Source: Deltaproteobacteria bacterium
GTDB taxonomy: Bacteria; Myxococcota_A; Polyangia; HGW-17
DNA: 64,000 nt
Assembly: GCA_016937155.1 (NCBI GenBank)
Contig: JAFGWM010000027.1
Coordinates: forward strand, 1 to 64,000
Direction of reading: 5' to 3'
The stretch's first letter is position 1, and every line of letters begins with the position of its first letter. The notes under the pieces are model-generated. The model did no database searches. It worked only from the letters and a program-made list of their open reading frames with translations, and was not told the DNA's origin. Shown here piece by piece: positions 54,814-64,000 of this stretch. Position numbers and translations under genes: made by a program.

Positions 54814-57156
54814 TTAGCTCTCTACAATGATGCCCAAAGCGATATTTTCATCGCTGTTCATAATTACCTGAGCCTTGCTCCCCGGAAAGACAGTTCCGAC
54901 ATCAACTACACTTACAACATGTGAATATTCCCTGTATCTTGGTAGAACCGTGGAAAGCGAATTATTGTCAAAACATAGTTTTCTGTTGAAGCAGTTTCCT
55001 TCATCATCAGGATAAATTGGAAGATATCTGATATTGCTTTCAACCAGATCCTGAAAAAAATGAGTCCCGAAACTTAAGTCAGGAACGTAATCGCCTTTTT
55101 TCTCTGCCACCTCAATGAGCATAAGAGTATTACTTATATCACTGTATGTAACCGGCACACCAAGTTTTATATCTCCACGGCTACCCCATCTTCCAGGACC
55201 CATTAGTATAAAACTTCTTGGTGGTAGAGTATCATTGAGAACTGATATAACTTCACCAATTTTCTGCATGCTTTCAATGTCCGGAAGATTCCCGTACTCC
55301 TGTGCATCCACATAAACCAGATACCTGATATCATTCACAAAACCTGGTGTAATATACTTATCCGTCCGGAAGAATACTGATTCCTCAGGCAGATTAAGAG
55401 GAATACTTATATTCTGCTCCTCATCCCAACTTCCCTGAGGACGACACTGCAGTATATAAATGTTTTCACCATCAGAAGCGAATTCCACATCCACAGGAGC
55501 ATCAAAAGCCTTTGCTAGTACATTTAAGATAGTGTTCATCTGCTTCATAAAGTGAGTATTTTCAGTAAGGCCTTGGAACGTAATAACCATTTCTGAGCTG
55601 GCAGGATCCCACAACGCACTCATCGGAGGTTTAAGATGACCTCCGGTGTCTATACTGACTACATTCTCAAGCCCCTTTATTCCATCGCCATACTGTTTAA
55701 ACAGAGACTCCATCTCCACTGACTCAAAGGAACCTGTCTCAAGGTTCAGTACATCAATATATTTCTGTGAATATTTAACCTGATCCATATATGTCTGATT
55801 CACACGCAGACCTGGTTTTCCTGGACTTCCCAGAAAAGGATAATCTGAAGTCAGACGGTCAACAGCTCTGGTCCCTAATCCGGCCACCAGCCTTACCATT
55901 CCATCTTTTCTATCAATTCGCGGAGTCCATCGGAATTCATTTAGACTGAAAGCTACACCGGCAAAAGTCGGGAAAAAGTACTTCCCTATTTTGTGGCCAA
56001 TAACTTCCTGCACAAGAATCCCCATCTGCTCTGAAAAATCCAGAAGTCTTTTTCGTTTTCTGTATTCAATCGGATCAGGACCGAAAACACTTGCCATTAT
56101 TTCAGATACCGCATCAAGCAAAGCACCAAGACGCTTTTCAAAACTGCCGGTATTGGGCAGAAACAGACTTTTATACTTCCCTGCGAAAGTAGCCTCAAAA
56201 CTATCCTCTAAAAGACTTGAGCTGCGACATATAATTGGACGCTCCCCAATTTCCTCAAGCATGAAAGTCAACTGCTCAATGATCTCTCCGGGGAAAAAGC
56301 TGTTCTTAAACATCTGTTTTAGAATAGGATAGCCGGCTCTTATCTGCTCTGTATCCATATATTTCAGCCCGGTGATTTCCTCTAGGGCATTGTAATGAAT
56401 GAAGTCCATAGTGGTGTCTGAAGCAATAAACCAGCTTTGAGGAAACTGAACATTTGAAAGTTCCGGATAATTTCTCTTCACATTTTTCAGTACTCTGTGA
56501 GCAAGTACAACCCCGGCACTTTTTCCTCCCAGCCTTCCATTACCCTTACCTGGGCCAATCACCTTCTTTGAAATCCCGTGAAAATCCCTGACAGTAATAT
56601 AATGCTTGGCTATGTTTATATAGGGAAGATGTGAAGAAAGAAATCTTCGGATAAGGGAAACCCTTATATTCATAAAATCATTGGGAGACATATGAAGTTC
56701 ATGTCTTGGAATAGTGAAAAAACGACTCAGAGCATCCTTAACTTCAGCTAAAGAGACATTTGAATTTTCCATTGTAATCGAAAGAAACCGGCTTCTCTCC
56801 TGAGAAAGCCAGATTGTCATGAGCCGTGTTATTTCCGAATTGGGTAAATTTTCCCCGGCAACATGAAAAACTCTATCCAGAATTGAACGAAGCCGACTTC
56901 TTTCAATTTTGGGAAACGGAATATTTGCATATAATCTTGAGGCATTTGAATCTTCTGTAGGCTCAAGCTCAGCCATTAAATCCAGAACTTCTGTAACATT
57001 ATTTCGATAAAGATGAATAAACATCCTTCTGATAATCCGGTTCAGAAGAACTAGATCGAATTTCTCAAGCATATCAAGGATTACACGCCATTCCGGCTTC
57101 AGATTTCTTGAGCTTCCATCAGCATTCTGGCGGGAAAGTATCTTATCAATTTCCAT
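54814..57156 (-). CDS. PEP/pyruvate-binding (PEP-synthase-type ATP-binding) domain protein
   Basis: Product of 780 residues. After a helical N-terminal half (1-215), GNGRLGGKSAGVVLAHRVL starts a PPDK_N-type ATP-binding domain, with PIICRSSSLLEDSFEATFAGKYKS (catalytic Arg region) and VEFASDGENIYILQCRPQ at its end. In PEP synthase and pyruvate phosphate dikinase this domain phosphorylates a central His domain; neither that His domain nor the PEP-utilising barrel follows. It is therefore a partial, single-domain member, perhaps a phosphotransferase or rifampin-phosphotransferase-like enzyme. The C-terminal 180 residues (ILMGPGRWGSRGDIKLGVPVTYSDI) are conserved-looking but unassigned. Confidence 0.8.
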   Translation of the reverse strand: MEIDKILSRQNADGSSRNLKPEWRVILDMLEKFDLVLLNRIIRRMFIHLYRNNVTEVLDLMAELEPTEDSNASRLYANIPFPKIERSRLRSILDRVFHVAGENLPNSEITRLMTIWLSQERSRFLSITMENSNVSLAEVKDALSRFFTIPRHELHMSPNDFMNIRVSLIRRFLSSHLPYINIAKHYITVRDFHGISKKVIGPGKGNGRLGGKSAGVVLAHRVLKNVKRNYPELSNVQFPQSWFIASDTTMDFIHYNALEEITGLKYMDTEQIRAGYPILKQMFKNSFFPGEIIEQLTFMLEEIGERPIICRSSSLLEDSFEATFAGKYKSLFLPNTGSFEKRLGALLDAVSEIMASVFGPDPIEYRKRKRLLDFSEQMGILVQEVIGHKIGKYFFPTFAGVAFSLNEFRWTPRIDRKDGMVRLVAGLGTRAVDRLTSDYPFLGSPGKPGLRVNQTYMDQVKYSQKYIDVLNLETGSFESVEMESLFKQYGDGIKGLENVVSIDTGGHLKPPMSALWDPASSEMVITFQGLTENTHFMKQMNTILNVLAKAFDAPVDVEFASDGENIYILQCRPQGSWDEEQNISIPLNLPEESVFFRTDKYITPGFVNDIRYLVYVDAQEYGNLPDIESMQKIGEVISVLNDTLPPRSFILMGPGRWGSRGDIKLGVPVTYSDISNTLMLIEVAEKKGDYVPDLSFGTHFFQDLVESNIRYLPIYPDDEGNCFNRKLCFDNNSLSTVLPRYREYSHVVSVVDVGTVFPGSKAQVIMNSDENIALGIIVES

Positions 57157-57274
57157 TTTCTGCCTCTTTTTCCAGATTAATGTACCCGAAAATGAGAAAA
57201 TAATCCCCAGAAAAAATGAAAATTTTTCTATTTTTGTTCAGATTTTATAAAAATACGGGGAGTTTTTACTCGAA

Positions 57275-58558
57275 TTAAACCCAGCCTCTGTTTTTGCTGG
57301 CTTCAGCTACTCTTGATATGGAGATCATATATGCAGCATCTCTCATGAAAAGATTTTTGCGTTTTGAAAGATCGTAAACGGCGGTGAATGCTTTTGTCAT
57401 TGCATCATCAAGTTTTGAGAGAACTTCTTCCTTGCTCCAGAAATAGTTCATATTACCCTGAACTTGCTCGAAATAACTGCATGTAACGCCACCGGCATTT
57501 GCCAGAAAATCAGGAATTACAAAAATTCCTCTTTCATGAATAACTTTGTCAGCTTCAGGAGTTGTCGGTCCATTTGCACCCTCAGCTATGAGTTTAACCC
57601 TCTTAGAAATACTGTTCACATTTTCACCGTGAATCTGGTTTTCAAGGGCTGCGGGAACAAGTATGTCTACATCCTGAATAAGCCAGTCGTTACCATCAGA
57701 AACTTTATATCCCAATTCAACAGCTTTGGCTTTATTGATTCCACCAAATTTATCTGTAATTTTCAGGAGTTCCTGCAAGTTAATCCCGGATTCTTTAATA
57801 AATGAATAGGATTTCTGATCAGCCTGATCCCAACAACTTACGCATACCGCTTTACCACCATACTGCTGGAAAAGGTCGATGGCATACTGACTTACGTTTC
57901 CAAAGCCCTGGAAAGATGCTGTTGTAGTTTTAATATCGATGCCCATAGCTTTCAGAGCTTCTCTCACTGTGTACATTACACCATACCCGGTGGCTTCTGT
58001 TCTGCCAAGGCTTCCGCCCATACCAACCGGTTTCCCTGTAATAACGCCGGGGAATTTTCCGCCCATGATTTTTTCGTATTCATCCATCATCCAGACCATA
58101 TGCTGGGGATTTGTCATTACATCCGGAGCCGGGACATCAACCAAAGGACCAATATCTTTTGCAATTGCCCGAATAAAACCTCTACAGATCTGTTCCTGCT
58201 CACGATTTGAAAGATTGTGGGGATCACAAATAACCCCGCCCTTTCCTCCACCGAGAGGAATGTCTACCACTGCACATTTCCATGTCATCCACGTGGAAAG
58301 TGCACGAACTGTATCAACAGTCTCCTGAGGATGAAATCTTATTCCACCCTTATGGGGACCCCGAGCACTGTTGTGCTGGATTCTAAAACCCTGAAACACC
58401 TGAGTGGTACCATCATCCATCTTTACAGGGATGGAAAAATGCATTTCCTTCTGAGGATTTCTCAGGAACTGACGAGTGCCCTGATCAAGACTCAGTTTTT
58501 CAGCTATCTCGTCAAACTGTTGTTGTGCCATTTTAAAGGGATTGAATTTTTTATCCAT
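57275..58558 (-). CDS. Glutamate dehydrogenase (Glu/Leu/Phe/Val dehydrogenase family)
   Basis: Product of 427 residues, normal for the hexameric 48-kDa class. QHNSARGPHKGGIRFHP (61-77, Lys70), WMTWKCAVVDIPLGGGKGGV (90-109; Lys94 and catalytic Lys106), and the dinucleotide-fold FQGFGNVSQYA are intact. It interconverts glutamate with 2-oxoglutarate plus ammonia, using NAD(H) or NADP(H). GGAGG lies 8 bases before ATG 58558; the longer frame to 58636 has no support. NADP or NAD use cannot be read. Confidence 0.93.
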   Translation of the reverse strand: MDKKFNPFKMAQQQFDEIAEKLSLDQGTRQFLRNPQKEMHFSIPVKMDDGTTQVFQGFRIQHNSARGPHKGGIRFHPQETVDTVRALSTWMTWKCAVVDIPLGGGKGGVICDPHNLSNREQEQICRGFIRAIAKDIGPLVDVPAPDVMTNPQHMVWMMDEYEKIMGGKFPGVITGKPVGMGGSLGRTEATGYGVMYTVREALKAMGIDIKTTTASFQGFGNVSQYAIDLFQQYGGKAVCVSCWDQADQKSYSFIKESGINLQELLKITDKFGGINKAKAVELGYKVSDGNDWLIQDVDILVPAALENQIHGENVNSISKRVKLIAEGANGPTTPEADKVIHERGIFVIPDFLANAGGVTCSYFEQVQGNMNYFWSKEEVLSKLDDAMTKAFTAVYDLSKRKNLFMRDAAYMISISRVAEASKNRGWV

Positions 58559-58586
58559 TAGCGTAACCTCCGTTTCAGCTAATTTC

Positions 58587-58615
58587 GTATTAGAATATTG
58601 AAATAAGAAATGCAA
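58587..58615 (-). promoter_or_regulatory. Promoter of the glutamate dehydrogenase gene
   Basis: Minus strand: TTGCAT (58615-58610), 17 bases, TAATAC (58592-58587). Start of transcription near 58580, 20 bases before the ATG. Confidence 0.55.
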
Positions 58616-58947
58616 GCACGAAGTGATAAATTTCACGGTAAAATAATTTATATATATATTTCAATATGTTACCTGCTGTTTTTTATTTATTTTTACGACT
58701 TTTTTTTCATAAAATAAAAAAAAATATTCAGATTTATTCTCACCTCTCAAATTAGTGATCTGCAAAGATAAATTTGCTGTAACAATCCATGCTTGGCCTG
58801 AAAATAAAAGTTGCTTATTTTTCAAATACTTTCCAGTCTCATGGTCATTATTTCATTCAAACTGGATTTTCTGAAAATTTCCTGAAAATAATTAGATCTG
58901 GAATTTGTGCCAAACCAATCTATAATGTTTATCGCAGGAGAAAAAAC
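58616..58947. other. AT-rich divergent intergenic region
   Basis: About 330 bases with long A/T tracts and alternating TATATA. TATAAT (58921-58926) is a perfect -10 for the plus-strand gene, with a weak -35. No other gene or RNA is apparent; a plus-strand frame opening at 58789 lacks a signal peptide and is not used. Confidence 0.45.
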
Positions 58948-61503
58948 ATGCACGTTTTACACGCCCAAATATTATCAATTTTTATACTTTTGCTGGCATC
59001 ATGCTCCGGAGAAGCTGGAAATTATAATACAGATGGTTCCCTCCCTGATGGAGATACCGATAATATTGAATGCCCTCAGGAGAATGTCTGTGGCATGGAA
59101 TGCTGCAGTGAAAATCAGGAATGTGTAAACGGAACATACTGTGATGAAATCTGTGAAACAGAAAGATGCAGGGGTATCTGTTGCGGTGATGGGGAAGAAT
59201 GTGTAAATGAAATGGAATGTCTCCCTGTATGTGACACAGTCAGATGCGGTGACAACCTGAGAATATGCTGCAATGATGGGGAAATCTGTCTTGATGGTGT
59301 TCAGTGTGCATCAGACTGTGCTCAGGATGAAGCACTCTGTGGTGAAAATCTTGATATTTGCTGCAATTCCGGTGAAGTTTGCCTCAGAAATGAATGTGTA
59401 ATTCCCGGTAGCAACTGCACTGATAACTTCGACTGCCCCGATGACACCTGGTACTGTGAAGAATATCTTGGAAAATGCCTCCCGCTGGGAGATGAAGAAA
59501 TCTGTCAGGGTGAAGCTGAATTCAATGAAATCCAGCCGGTTCTGGAATGGTACTGGCCGGGAGTGACGTACGGCAGCAGTAATTATCGGTGGATAATTGC
59601 AGCTCCGGCAGTTGGAGATGTAAATGGAGACGGTATTCCCGATATCGTTGTTCCGGCATATGCAAATACAGCAATCTCCGATACTTTGCTCGTTGTTCTT
59701 GACGGAAGAGGCGATGGTGCAGGAAACGGTCTGGTTCTATTTACTATACCAAGTGCAGATGATCCTTCTGCTCCAAGACCTTATGCTCAGGCTACAGTGG
59801 CACTGGCTAACTTTGATGATGATCCCGGTCTTGAAATTGTTTACAACACAATAGGCGGCGGTTTACGAATAGCTGATAATGACGGCATCGGAACTGTCTG
59901 CGACAGTGTTCAGTATCCCGGATGTACAGGAGAACGGCATAGCGGATATTCCAACGTTGTTGTTGAAGGTGGACCGGTAGTTACAGACTTCGATCATGAT
60001 GGAATGCCTGATGTTGTCTTGAGGTGTCACGCAATGAACGGACGCAACATTTCAGACGCTGCTCTTGATTTCGCGAATGTTTCCGGATGTGCTGTTGACA
60101 CTGTTGTCGCAGATTTAAATCTGGATGGTAACTATGAAATGATTGATGGCAACCACGCCATCACTGTTGATCCTGCAACCCCTGGTGGAAGTAACATGTG
60201 GGATGGAACTACTGCAGTTACAGCAGGATATGTGGCTGTAGCTGATCTTTTTCCTGATACTCCAGCTCCTGAAGTCATTAACATACGCACCGTGGTTACT
60301 ATCAGAGACGGAATTACCGGAGAAATTCTTGTGGGAGCCGGTGGTTCCATTGTTAATCAGGCAATTCCGATTCCCGGTTCAGGACTTGGTGGAGCACCTA
60401 CAGTAGCTGATTTTGACGGAGACGGTCTCCCGGAATTCAGTACCGCAGGAACTGCAGCATATGTAGTATACGATCCCGATTGCTGGGAACCGGCATTGAG
60501 AGCCGGTGGTCTTTGTGCAAGTAACCGCACTGATTTTATTTTGTGGTCAACGGCAACTCAGGACATCTCTTCATCAAGAACAGGGTCTAGTGTATTTGAC
60601 TTTCAGGGAGATGGCCCTGCAGAAGTTTTATATAACGATGAGTGTTTCCTTCATATTTTCGATGGAACAGATGGAAGTGAAGTTGTTCAGCCGGTTATTC
60701 CAAGTTCTTCAAGAACAGGAAGTGAATATCCCCTTGTTGCAGATGTTGATGGCGACGGCAATGCGGAAATGGTTGTGATCAGCAATGGTGATCAGGCTAT
60801 AAGTCGTGATCACTGTGATGTATCATGGAAAGCAGCGGAAGTCGACATCAACTACCTGTGTGAATTCACCACTTGCACTTCCGGTGCTGCATGTCCTGAT
60901 GGAGTAACCTGCCCTGACGGCTATATGTGTGACTCATCACTGGTTTGTCAGCGTCCCGGTGGGTTTACAGGAATCAGAATATTTGGGGATGCCTATGACA
61001 GATGGGTTCGCACCAGACCTGTATGGAATCAGTTTTCATATCATGTGACTAATTTTGAAAAGGATTTTGGTTTCTGGAGTGTTCCGGACTGGGAATATCC
61101 AAACTGGACAGATTACAACAACTACCGACAGAATGTTCAGGGTGGAGTTCTATTTCCCGTTCCTGACCTCACTGCCGAACTTACATCCACCCCTATCTGC
61201 CCCGATGAAGTTCGTCTTCTCGCTACAGTTAGAAATGCTGGCAGCGCAGGAGCTGCTCCTGGTATAAACGTTGATTTTTATCGTACTGATGTCGATCCTC
61301 CTGAGTTTATTGAAAGAATAACTACTCAGACAACAATACTCACTGGAGGGTTTGAAAGAATTCTGGCGGTTTATACCGGTGTACAGAATGATGTTGATAT
61401 GACTTTCAGTGTTGTGATTGATAATGATGAAATTGTGGAAGAATGCATGACCTCCAACAACATAGCTGACAGTGAAACAGTAAGATGTGTGGGTATTGAA
61501 TAA
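58948..61503 (+). CDS. FG-GAP/VCBS-repeat lipoprotein with CARDB-like C-terminus
   Basis: Product of 851 residues. AGGAG precedes ATG 58948; the lipobox LLASC gives the lipid Cys. Cys-rich EGF-like modules follow (about 40-170: CGMECCSENQECVNGTYC and variants). The middle has FG-GAP-type blades, each with a D-x-D-x-D-G loop: VGDVNGDGIPDIVV, VTDFDHDGMPDVV, VADFDGDGLPEF, VADVDGDGNAEMVV. The last 110 residues look like a CARDB adhesion domain (PDLTAELTSTPICPDEVRLLATVRNAGSAG). Such proteins are secreted surface binders in Myxococcota; the loops probably hold calcium. Confidence 0.85.
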   Translation: MHVLHAQILSIFILLLASCSGEAGNYNTDGSLPDGDTDNIECPQENVCGMECCSENQECVNGTYCDEICETERCRGICCGDGEECVNEMECLPVCDTVRCGDNLRICCNDGEICLDGVQCASDCAQDEALCGENLDICCNSGEVCLRNECVIPGSNCTDNFDCPDDTWYCEEYLGKCLPLGDEEICQGEAEFNEIQPVLEWYWPGVTYGSSNYRWIIAAPAVGDVNGDGIPDIVVPAYANTAISDTLLVVLDGRGDGAGNGLVLFTIPSADDPSAPRPYAQATVALANFDDDPGLEIVYNTIGGGLRIADNDGIGTVCDSVQYPGCTGERHSGYSNVVVEGGPVVTDFDHDGMPDVVLRCHAMNGRNISDAALDFANVSGCAVDTVVADLNLDGNYEMIDGNHAITVDPATPGGSNMWDGTTAVTAGYVAVADLFPDTPAPEVINIRTVVTIRDGITGEILVGAGGSIVNQAIPIPGSGLGGAPTVADFDGDGLPEFSTAGTAAYVVYDPDCWEPALRAGGLCASNRTDFILWSTATQDISSSRTGSSVFDFQGDGPAEVLYNDECFLHIFDGTDGSEVVQPVIPSSSRTGSEYPLVADVDGDGNAEMVVISNGDQAISRDHCDVSWKAAEVDINYLCEFTTCTSGAACPDGVTCPDGYMCDSSLVCQRPGGFTGIRIFGDAYDRWVRTRPVWNQFSYHVTNFEKDFGFWSVPDWEYPNWTDYNNYRQNVQGGVLFPVPDLTAELTSTPICPDEVRLLATVRNAGSAGAAPGINVDFYRTDVDPPEFIERITTQTTILTGGFERILAVYTGVQNDVDMTFSVVIDNDEIVEECMTSNNIADSETVRCVGIE

Positions 61504-61593
61504 CGGAATTTGTTTTCCTTTTTTTCATCACACCTGAATTTCATCAGTATTTCCAAGTATGTTACAACTAATTTGTGTTTTCCAAGAAAATTC

Positions 61594-61622
61594 TTGACAG
61601 AATATACTTGTTGAAGTATTTA
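61594..61622 (+). promoter_or_regulatory. Promoter of the tRNA-Pro/tRNA-Arg pair
   Basis: TTGACA (61594-61599), exactly 17 bases, TATTTA (61617-61622); tRNA-Pro begins 15 bases downstream. A strong sigma70-type pair. Confidence 0.72.
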
Positions 61623-61637
61623 GGTGTTCAGCTGACT

Positions 61638-61711
61638 GCGGGGCGTAGCGCAGTCTGGTAGCGCGCCTGCTTTGGGAGCAGGATGCCGGGGGTTCAAATC
61701 CCTCCGCCCCG
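61638..61711 (+). tRNA. tRNA-Pro (anticodon TGG)
   Basis: Acceptor CGGGGCG pairs with CGCCCCG; anticodon stem-loop CCTGC-TTTGGGA-GCAGG gives TGG. CCA is not encoded. Confidence 0.92.
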
Positions 61712-61725
61712 ACAGCAATCTTTTG

Positions 61726-61803
61726 AGCGCCTGTAGCTCAGTAGGACAGAGCAGTGGCCTTCTAAGCCATTGGTCACAGGTTCGAATCCTGTCAGGCGTG
61801 CCA
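61726..61803 (+). tRNA. tRNA-Arg (anticodon TCT)
   Basis: Acceptor GCGCCTG/CAGGCGT, anticodon loop CTTCTAA flanked by GTGGC/GCCAT gives TCT. CCA is encoded. Only 14 bases separate it from tRNA-Pro, so they form one transcript. Confidence 0.9.
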
Positions 61804-61831
61804 ATCTTTTCAATACAAAAAACCACCAACT

Positions 61832-62320
61832 TACTCCATTCGATCCTCTTTCCCCTCTTTTATCCCATCAGCAGTCCCTTCCGTAAATCCCTCTTCTCAT
61901 ATTGTTTTCATTATGTATTTCAACTGATTTTTCATATCACGATATTCCTTCAACGACCGGATGTAATACAGCCTCTCATCTTCATTGATGTTGGGGCGAA
62001 ACCACCCTTCTTCAAGGAACTTCATATTTCCTCAGTATAACCCTCAGGCACTCCATTTAATTTAGCCAGATTTTCAGAAGAAAGCGATTTCACCCGATGG
62101 GATTTCAACTCACTTGTATGATATTTAAATTCTGGCAGATCTAAGTATGTATAATTCAGTACATCACTAAATACCTTTTTACTTTTCGAGGTGGTGAGCT
62201 TTACATAAGTTCTCACCCCAGCCTGGGATATTTATTTCGGCAGTAAAAAGTTCAGCATATTGATGACATAGCATTCAGTGAATAATCCCACTCTCCCTTA
62301 ATAGACTGGATACAAATTTT
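61832..62320 (-). pseudogene. Decayed Rpn-family nuclease gene
   Basis: Pieces of the minus strand match the intact Rpn gene at 36.8 kb in order: GEWDYSLNA (near 62300), KLTTSKSKKVFSDVLNYTYLDLPEFKYHTSELKSH, NLAKLNGVPEGYTEEI (ending 62022), and, in a shifted frame, MKFLEEG and DERLYYIRSLKEYRDMKNQ (62018-61920). At least one frameshift at EEI/MKFL, a stop before the catalytic part and a lost N-terminus show it is dead. It lies directly 3' of tRNA-Arg. Confidence 0.75.
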
Positions 62321-62439
62321 CCATTTTTTAACAAAGCAGAAATACCATGATCATGGTATTTACAATCAACATCTGTAAAGTAAAATAACATAAATATAAG
62401 TATGCAATTTAACACTTAAAACTTAAGGCGTTTATAAAA

Positions 62440-63165
62440 ATGAAATATAAATCCATACTTTTCTCCGTATTTGCGGTCTTTGCCTTTATTTCATGTGACG
62501 ATGATTCAAACAAAGCTGGATATGAAATCTGTAATAATGAAATTGATGACGATGAGAACGGATTGACAGACTGCAACGATCCAGTGTGCACGTTAAATCC
62601 ACTATGCATGAGTAGCACTTTTTGTGGTGATGGTTCCTGCAACGGTTCTGAAAATTCGACAAGTTGCCCGGATGACTGCGGAACCAATTGCGGTGATGGG
62701 GTCTGCAATGGTTCTGAAAACACTACTAATTGTATAGATGACTGTGGAACCAATTGTGGTGATGGGGTCTGCAACGGTTCTGAAAACACTACTAATTGTA
62801 TAGATGACTGCGGAACCAATTGCGGTGATGGGGTCTGCAACGGTTTTGAAGGAGCCGGGTTTTGCTACTTAGATTGTGGTTACTGTGGTGATGGAATTTG
62901 TACTCGAAATTGGCAGGATTATGAATACATTGAAGAGGATTACATAAACTGCCCTGCGGATTGTCCCGCTACTTGCGGAGATGACAGATGCAGCGATCAA
63001 TATGGGGAAACAGGTGATAACTGTAGTGACGATTGTTGGAAATGTGGGATCCCTGATCAAACATACATTGTTGCTTTTCCCTGCGATAATGGACATGAAA
63101 TAAATTCTATTTGTGTTGATGATGGGGATTGTGACTGTAGTGATTGCAGCGATGAACAAAAATAA
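62440..63165 (+). CDS. Cys-rich lipoprotein with tandem CGDGxCNGxE repeats
   Basis: Product of 241 residues. The lipoprotein signal ends FISC (Cys19). One Asp-rich module (ICNNEIDDDENGLTDCNDPVC) is followed by five modules of the type CGDGVCNGSEN-x(4)-C-x(2)-DC. The last 60 residues keep the Cys spacing with more variation. The modules are stabilised by disulfides and probably bind calcium; they occur in many Myxococcota surface proteins. The next gene starts 16 bases downstream, with GGAG between. Confidence 0.75.
   Translation: MKYKSILFSVFAVFAFISCDDDSNKAGYEICNNEIDDDENGLTDCNDPVCTLNPLCMSSTFCGDGSCNGSENSTSCPDDCGTNCGDGVCNGSENTTNCIDDCGTNCGDGVCNGSENTTNCIDDCGTNCGDGVCNGFEGAGFCYLDCGYCGDGICTRNWQDYEYIEEDYINCPADCPATCGDDRCSDQYGETGDNCSDDCWKCGIPDQTYIVAFPCDNGHEINSICVDDGDCDCSDCSDEQK
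62689..62852 (+). repeat. 66-bp coding tandem repeat
   Basis: Units starting at 62689, 62755 and 62821 (the third partial) are nearly identical in DNA as well as protein, each 22 codons. This implies recent duplication or copy correction; copy number may differ between strains. Confidence 0.8.
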
Positions 63166-63181
63166 TATAAGGAGAAACATC

Positions 63182-63867
63182 ATGACTCGACCATATAATA
63201 TCATATTATTACTAGTTTTTTTAACATTTACAATGGGTGTTGATGACTGCGAACCTGAAACAGAGAATAATGACATGTATTGTGAAGATCACTCGGAAAT
63301 GTGGTCTTCAGGTCCATGCTCTATTCGTTATGAAGCATGCGCAGGTCCTATTATTAATAATTTCCATCATGTAATCTGGTATTTGGGATATGAAAAAGTT
63401 GAATGCTACAACTATTCTGAAAATTATGAGGATGGAACTCTAGGATATTGTTATGACACTAATCCCCCTTATTTTTTGGGTGATTTCTTTTTGGTTGAAT
63501 ATTGCTCAGATGATGTAAACACAAACAATACAACCAATAATACAACCAATAATACAACAGACTCATGCACAAACGGTATGTGCAATATGACCTGGACTTT
63601 CAAGGATAACTGCAATGACAACACAGGACCGGAAATTGAACTCTATGATGTAACTGCTGGCGGTTACTGGGGAACTTATTTCCTGCAATATTACAATACT
63701 CCTTTAAATGTAAACATTTCCTGCGATGAAGGGCACAAAATTTGTTATGGAGCATGCAATCAGGACTTTATTGGGGGGTTGGTGAAGACCTTGAACACGA
63801 CTGTGATAACTGTTGCTACACCTGCAGTGCAACAACTGTAGGGTTTACTTTATCCTGTAATAAATAA
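63182..63867 (+). CDS. Cys-rich secreted protein, probably frameshifted near its end
   Basis: The ATG at 63182 (GGAG nine bases upstream) opens a signal-like start (IILLLVFLTFTMG). The body has many Cys and an NNTTNNTTNNTT linker (63518-63560). As it stands the frame ends at 63841 with a Cys-free tail (KTLNTTVITVATPAVQQL). After a run of six G (63773-63778) the +1-inserted frame instead reads GEDLEHDCDNCCYTCSATTV and continues to a stop at 63867 (SCNK), restoring the Cys pattern. A missing G, either real or a sequencing error, is the simplest explanation. Function unknown; it probably works with the preceding lipoprotein. Confidence 0.68.
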
Positions 63868-64000
63868 ATTAGGTATTTTTTTATAAACAAAACGGCAAAC
63901 TTGTATTTCTATTAGGATATTCAGAGGTTCCCAGCTAGAGAAAATTGATCAAAATTTAATGAAATAAATCTGGTATGAAAAATATTTTCTAAGAGATATA

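Noticed and set aside
62409-62840. 143-residue minus-strand repeat protein
   Set aside because: Antisense of the CGDG repeat gene, same repeat period, no signal or start site.

Overview
The window looks like chromosomal DNA from a Gram-negative, AT-leaning member of the Myxococcota/Bradymonadia-like deltaproteobacterial lineages. The evidence is the long list of lipobox proteins and outer-membrane beta-barrels, a Hanks-type Ser/Thr kinase followed by TPR-PEGA and lipoprotein genes, Cys-rich lipoproteins built from D-x-D-x-D-G modules, asparagine/threonine linkers, and a secreted CHAP protein ending in a MYXO-CTERM-like sorting signal. No rRNA, phage, CRISPR or plasmid gene was seen. The species cannot be fixed from the sequence alone.

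Layout. 0.1-7.9 kb (minus strand): a kinase/TPR-PEGA/lipoprotein/Nudix run, then a HisC-like aminotransferase and two related propeller/beta-barrel proteins. 8.0-12.5 kb: an extracytoplasmic redox locus. It has an FMN-binding lipoprotein, a Tat-type lipoprotein ferredoxin with four cluster motifs, an outer-membrane barrel overlapping it, and a small secreted protein, flanked by a second FMN-binding lipoprotein and a rubredoxin-like protein. 12.6-17.5 kb: three Cys-rich surface lipoproteins; the third probably starts with a 5'-terminal mRNA hairpin. 17.7-23.1 kb: aminotransferase, pyrE, two lipoproteins, a catalytically degenerate alpha/beta-hydrolase and a chlorophyllase-like lipoprotein. 23.2-31.4 kb: S9 peptidase, HAMP-like membrane protein, HEAT protein, an SGNH/MBOAT acyl-transfer pair and a SUMF1-fold lipoprotein. 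31.6-34.5 kb: a D-Ala-D-Ala-ligase-like ATP-grasp protein and a large protein ending in a GT51 glycosyltransferase domain.

34.5-38.2 kb is the most disturbed stretch: tRNA-Leu, a CNT nucleoside transporter, an internally deleted Mrr nuclease relic, a lipoprotein relic, palindromic repeats, an Rpn/PD-(D/E)XK transposase-like gene and tRNA-Met. 38.3-48.1 kb: an XdhC/MocA pair, a membrane protein and a 2338-residue protein with a degenerate M48-like C-terminus. 48.1-58.6 kb: DUF2617-like protein, CHAP/golvesin-like MYXO-CTERM protein, propeller proteins, SlyD, a PEP-synthase-like ATP-binding protein and glutamate dehydrogenase. 58.9-64 kb: an FG-GAP/CARDB lipoprotein, tRNA-Pro and tRNA-Arg, a decayed second Rpn copy, and two Cys-rich secreted proteins, the last with a probable frameshift in a G run.

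The best candidate for an under-described system is the 8-12.5 kb locus. Two FMN-binding lipoproteins, an exported polyferredoxin anchored as a lipoprotein, and a translationally coupled barrel suggest electron transfer outside the cytoplasm, perhaps across or at the outer membrane. No cytochrome, quinone oxidoreductase or ApbE flavin transferase is encoded in the window, so its partners are unknown.
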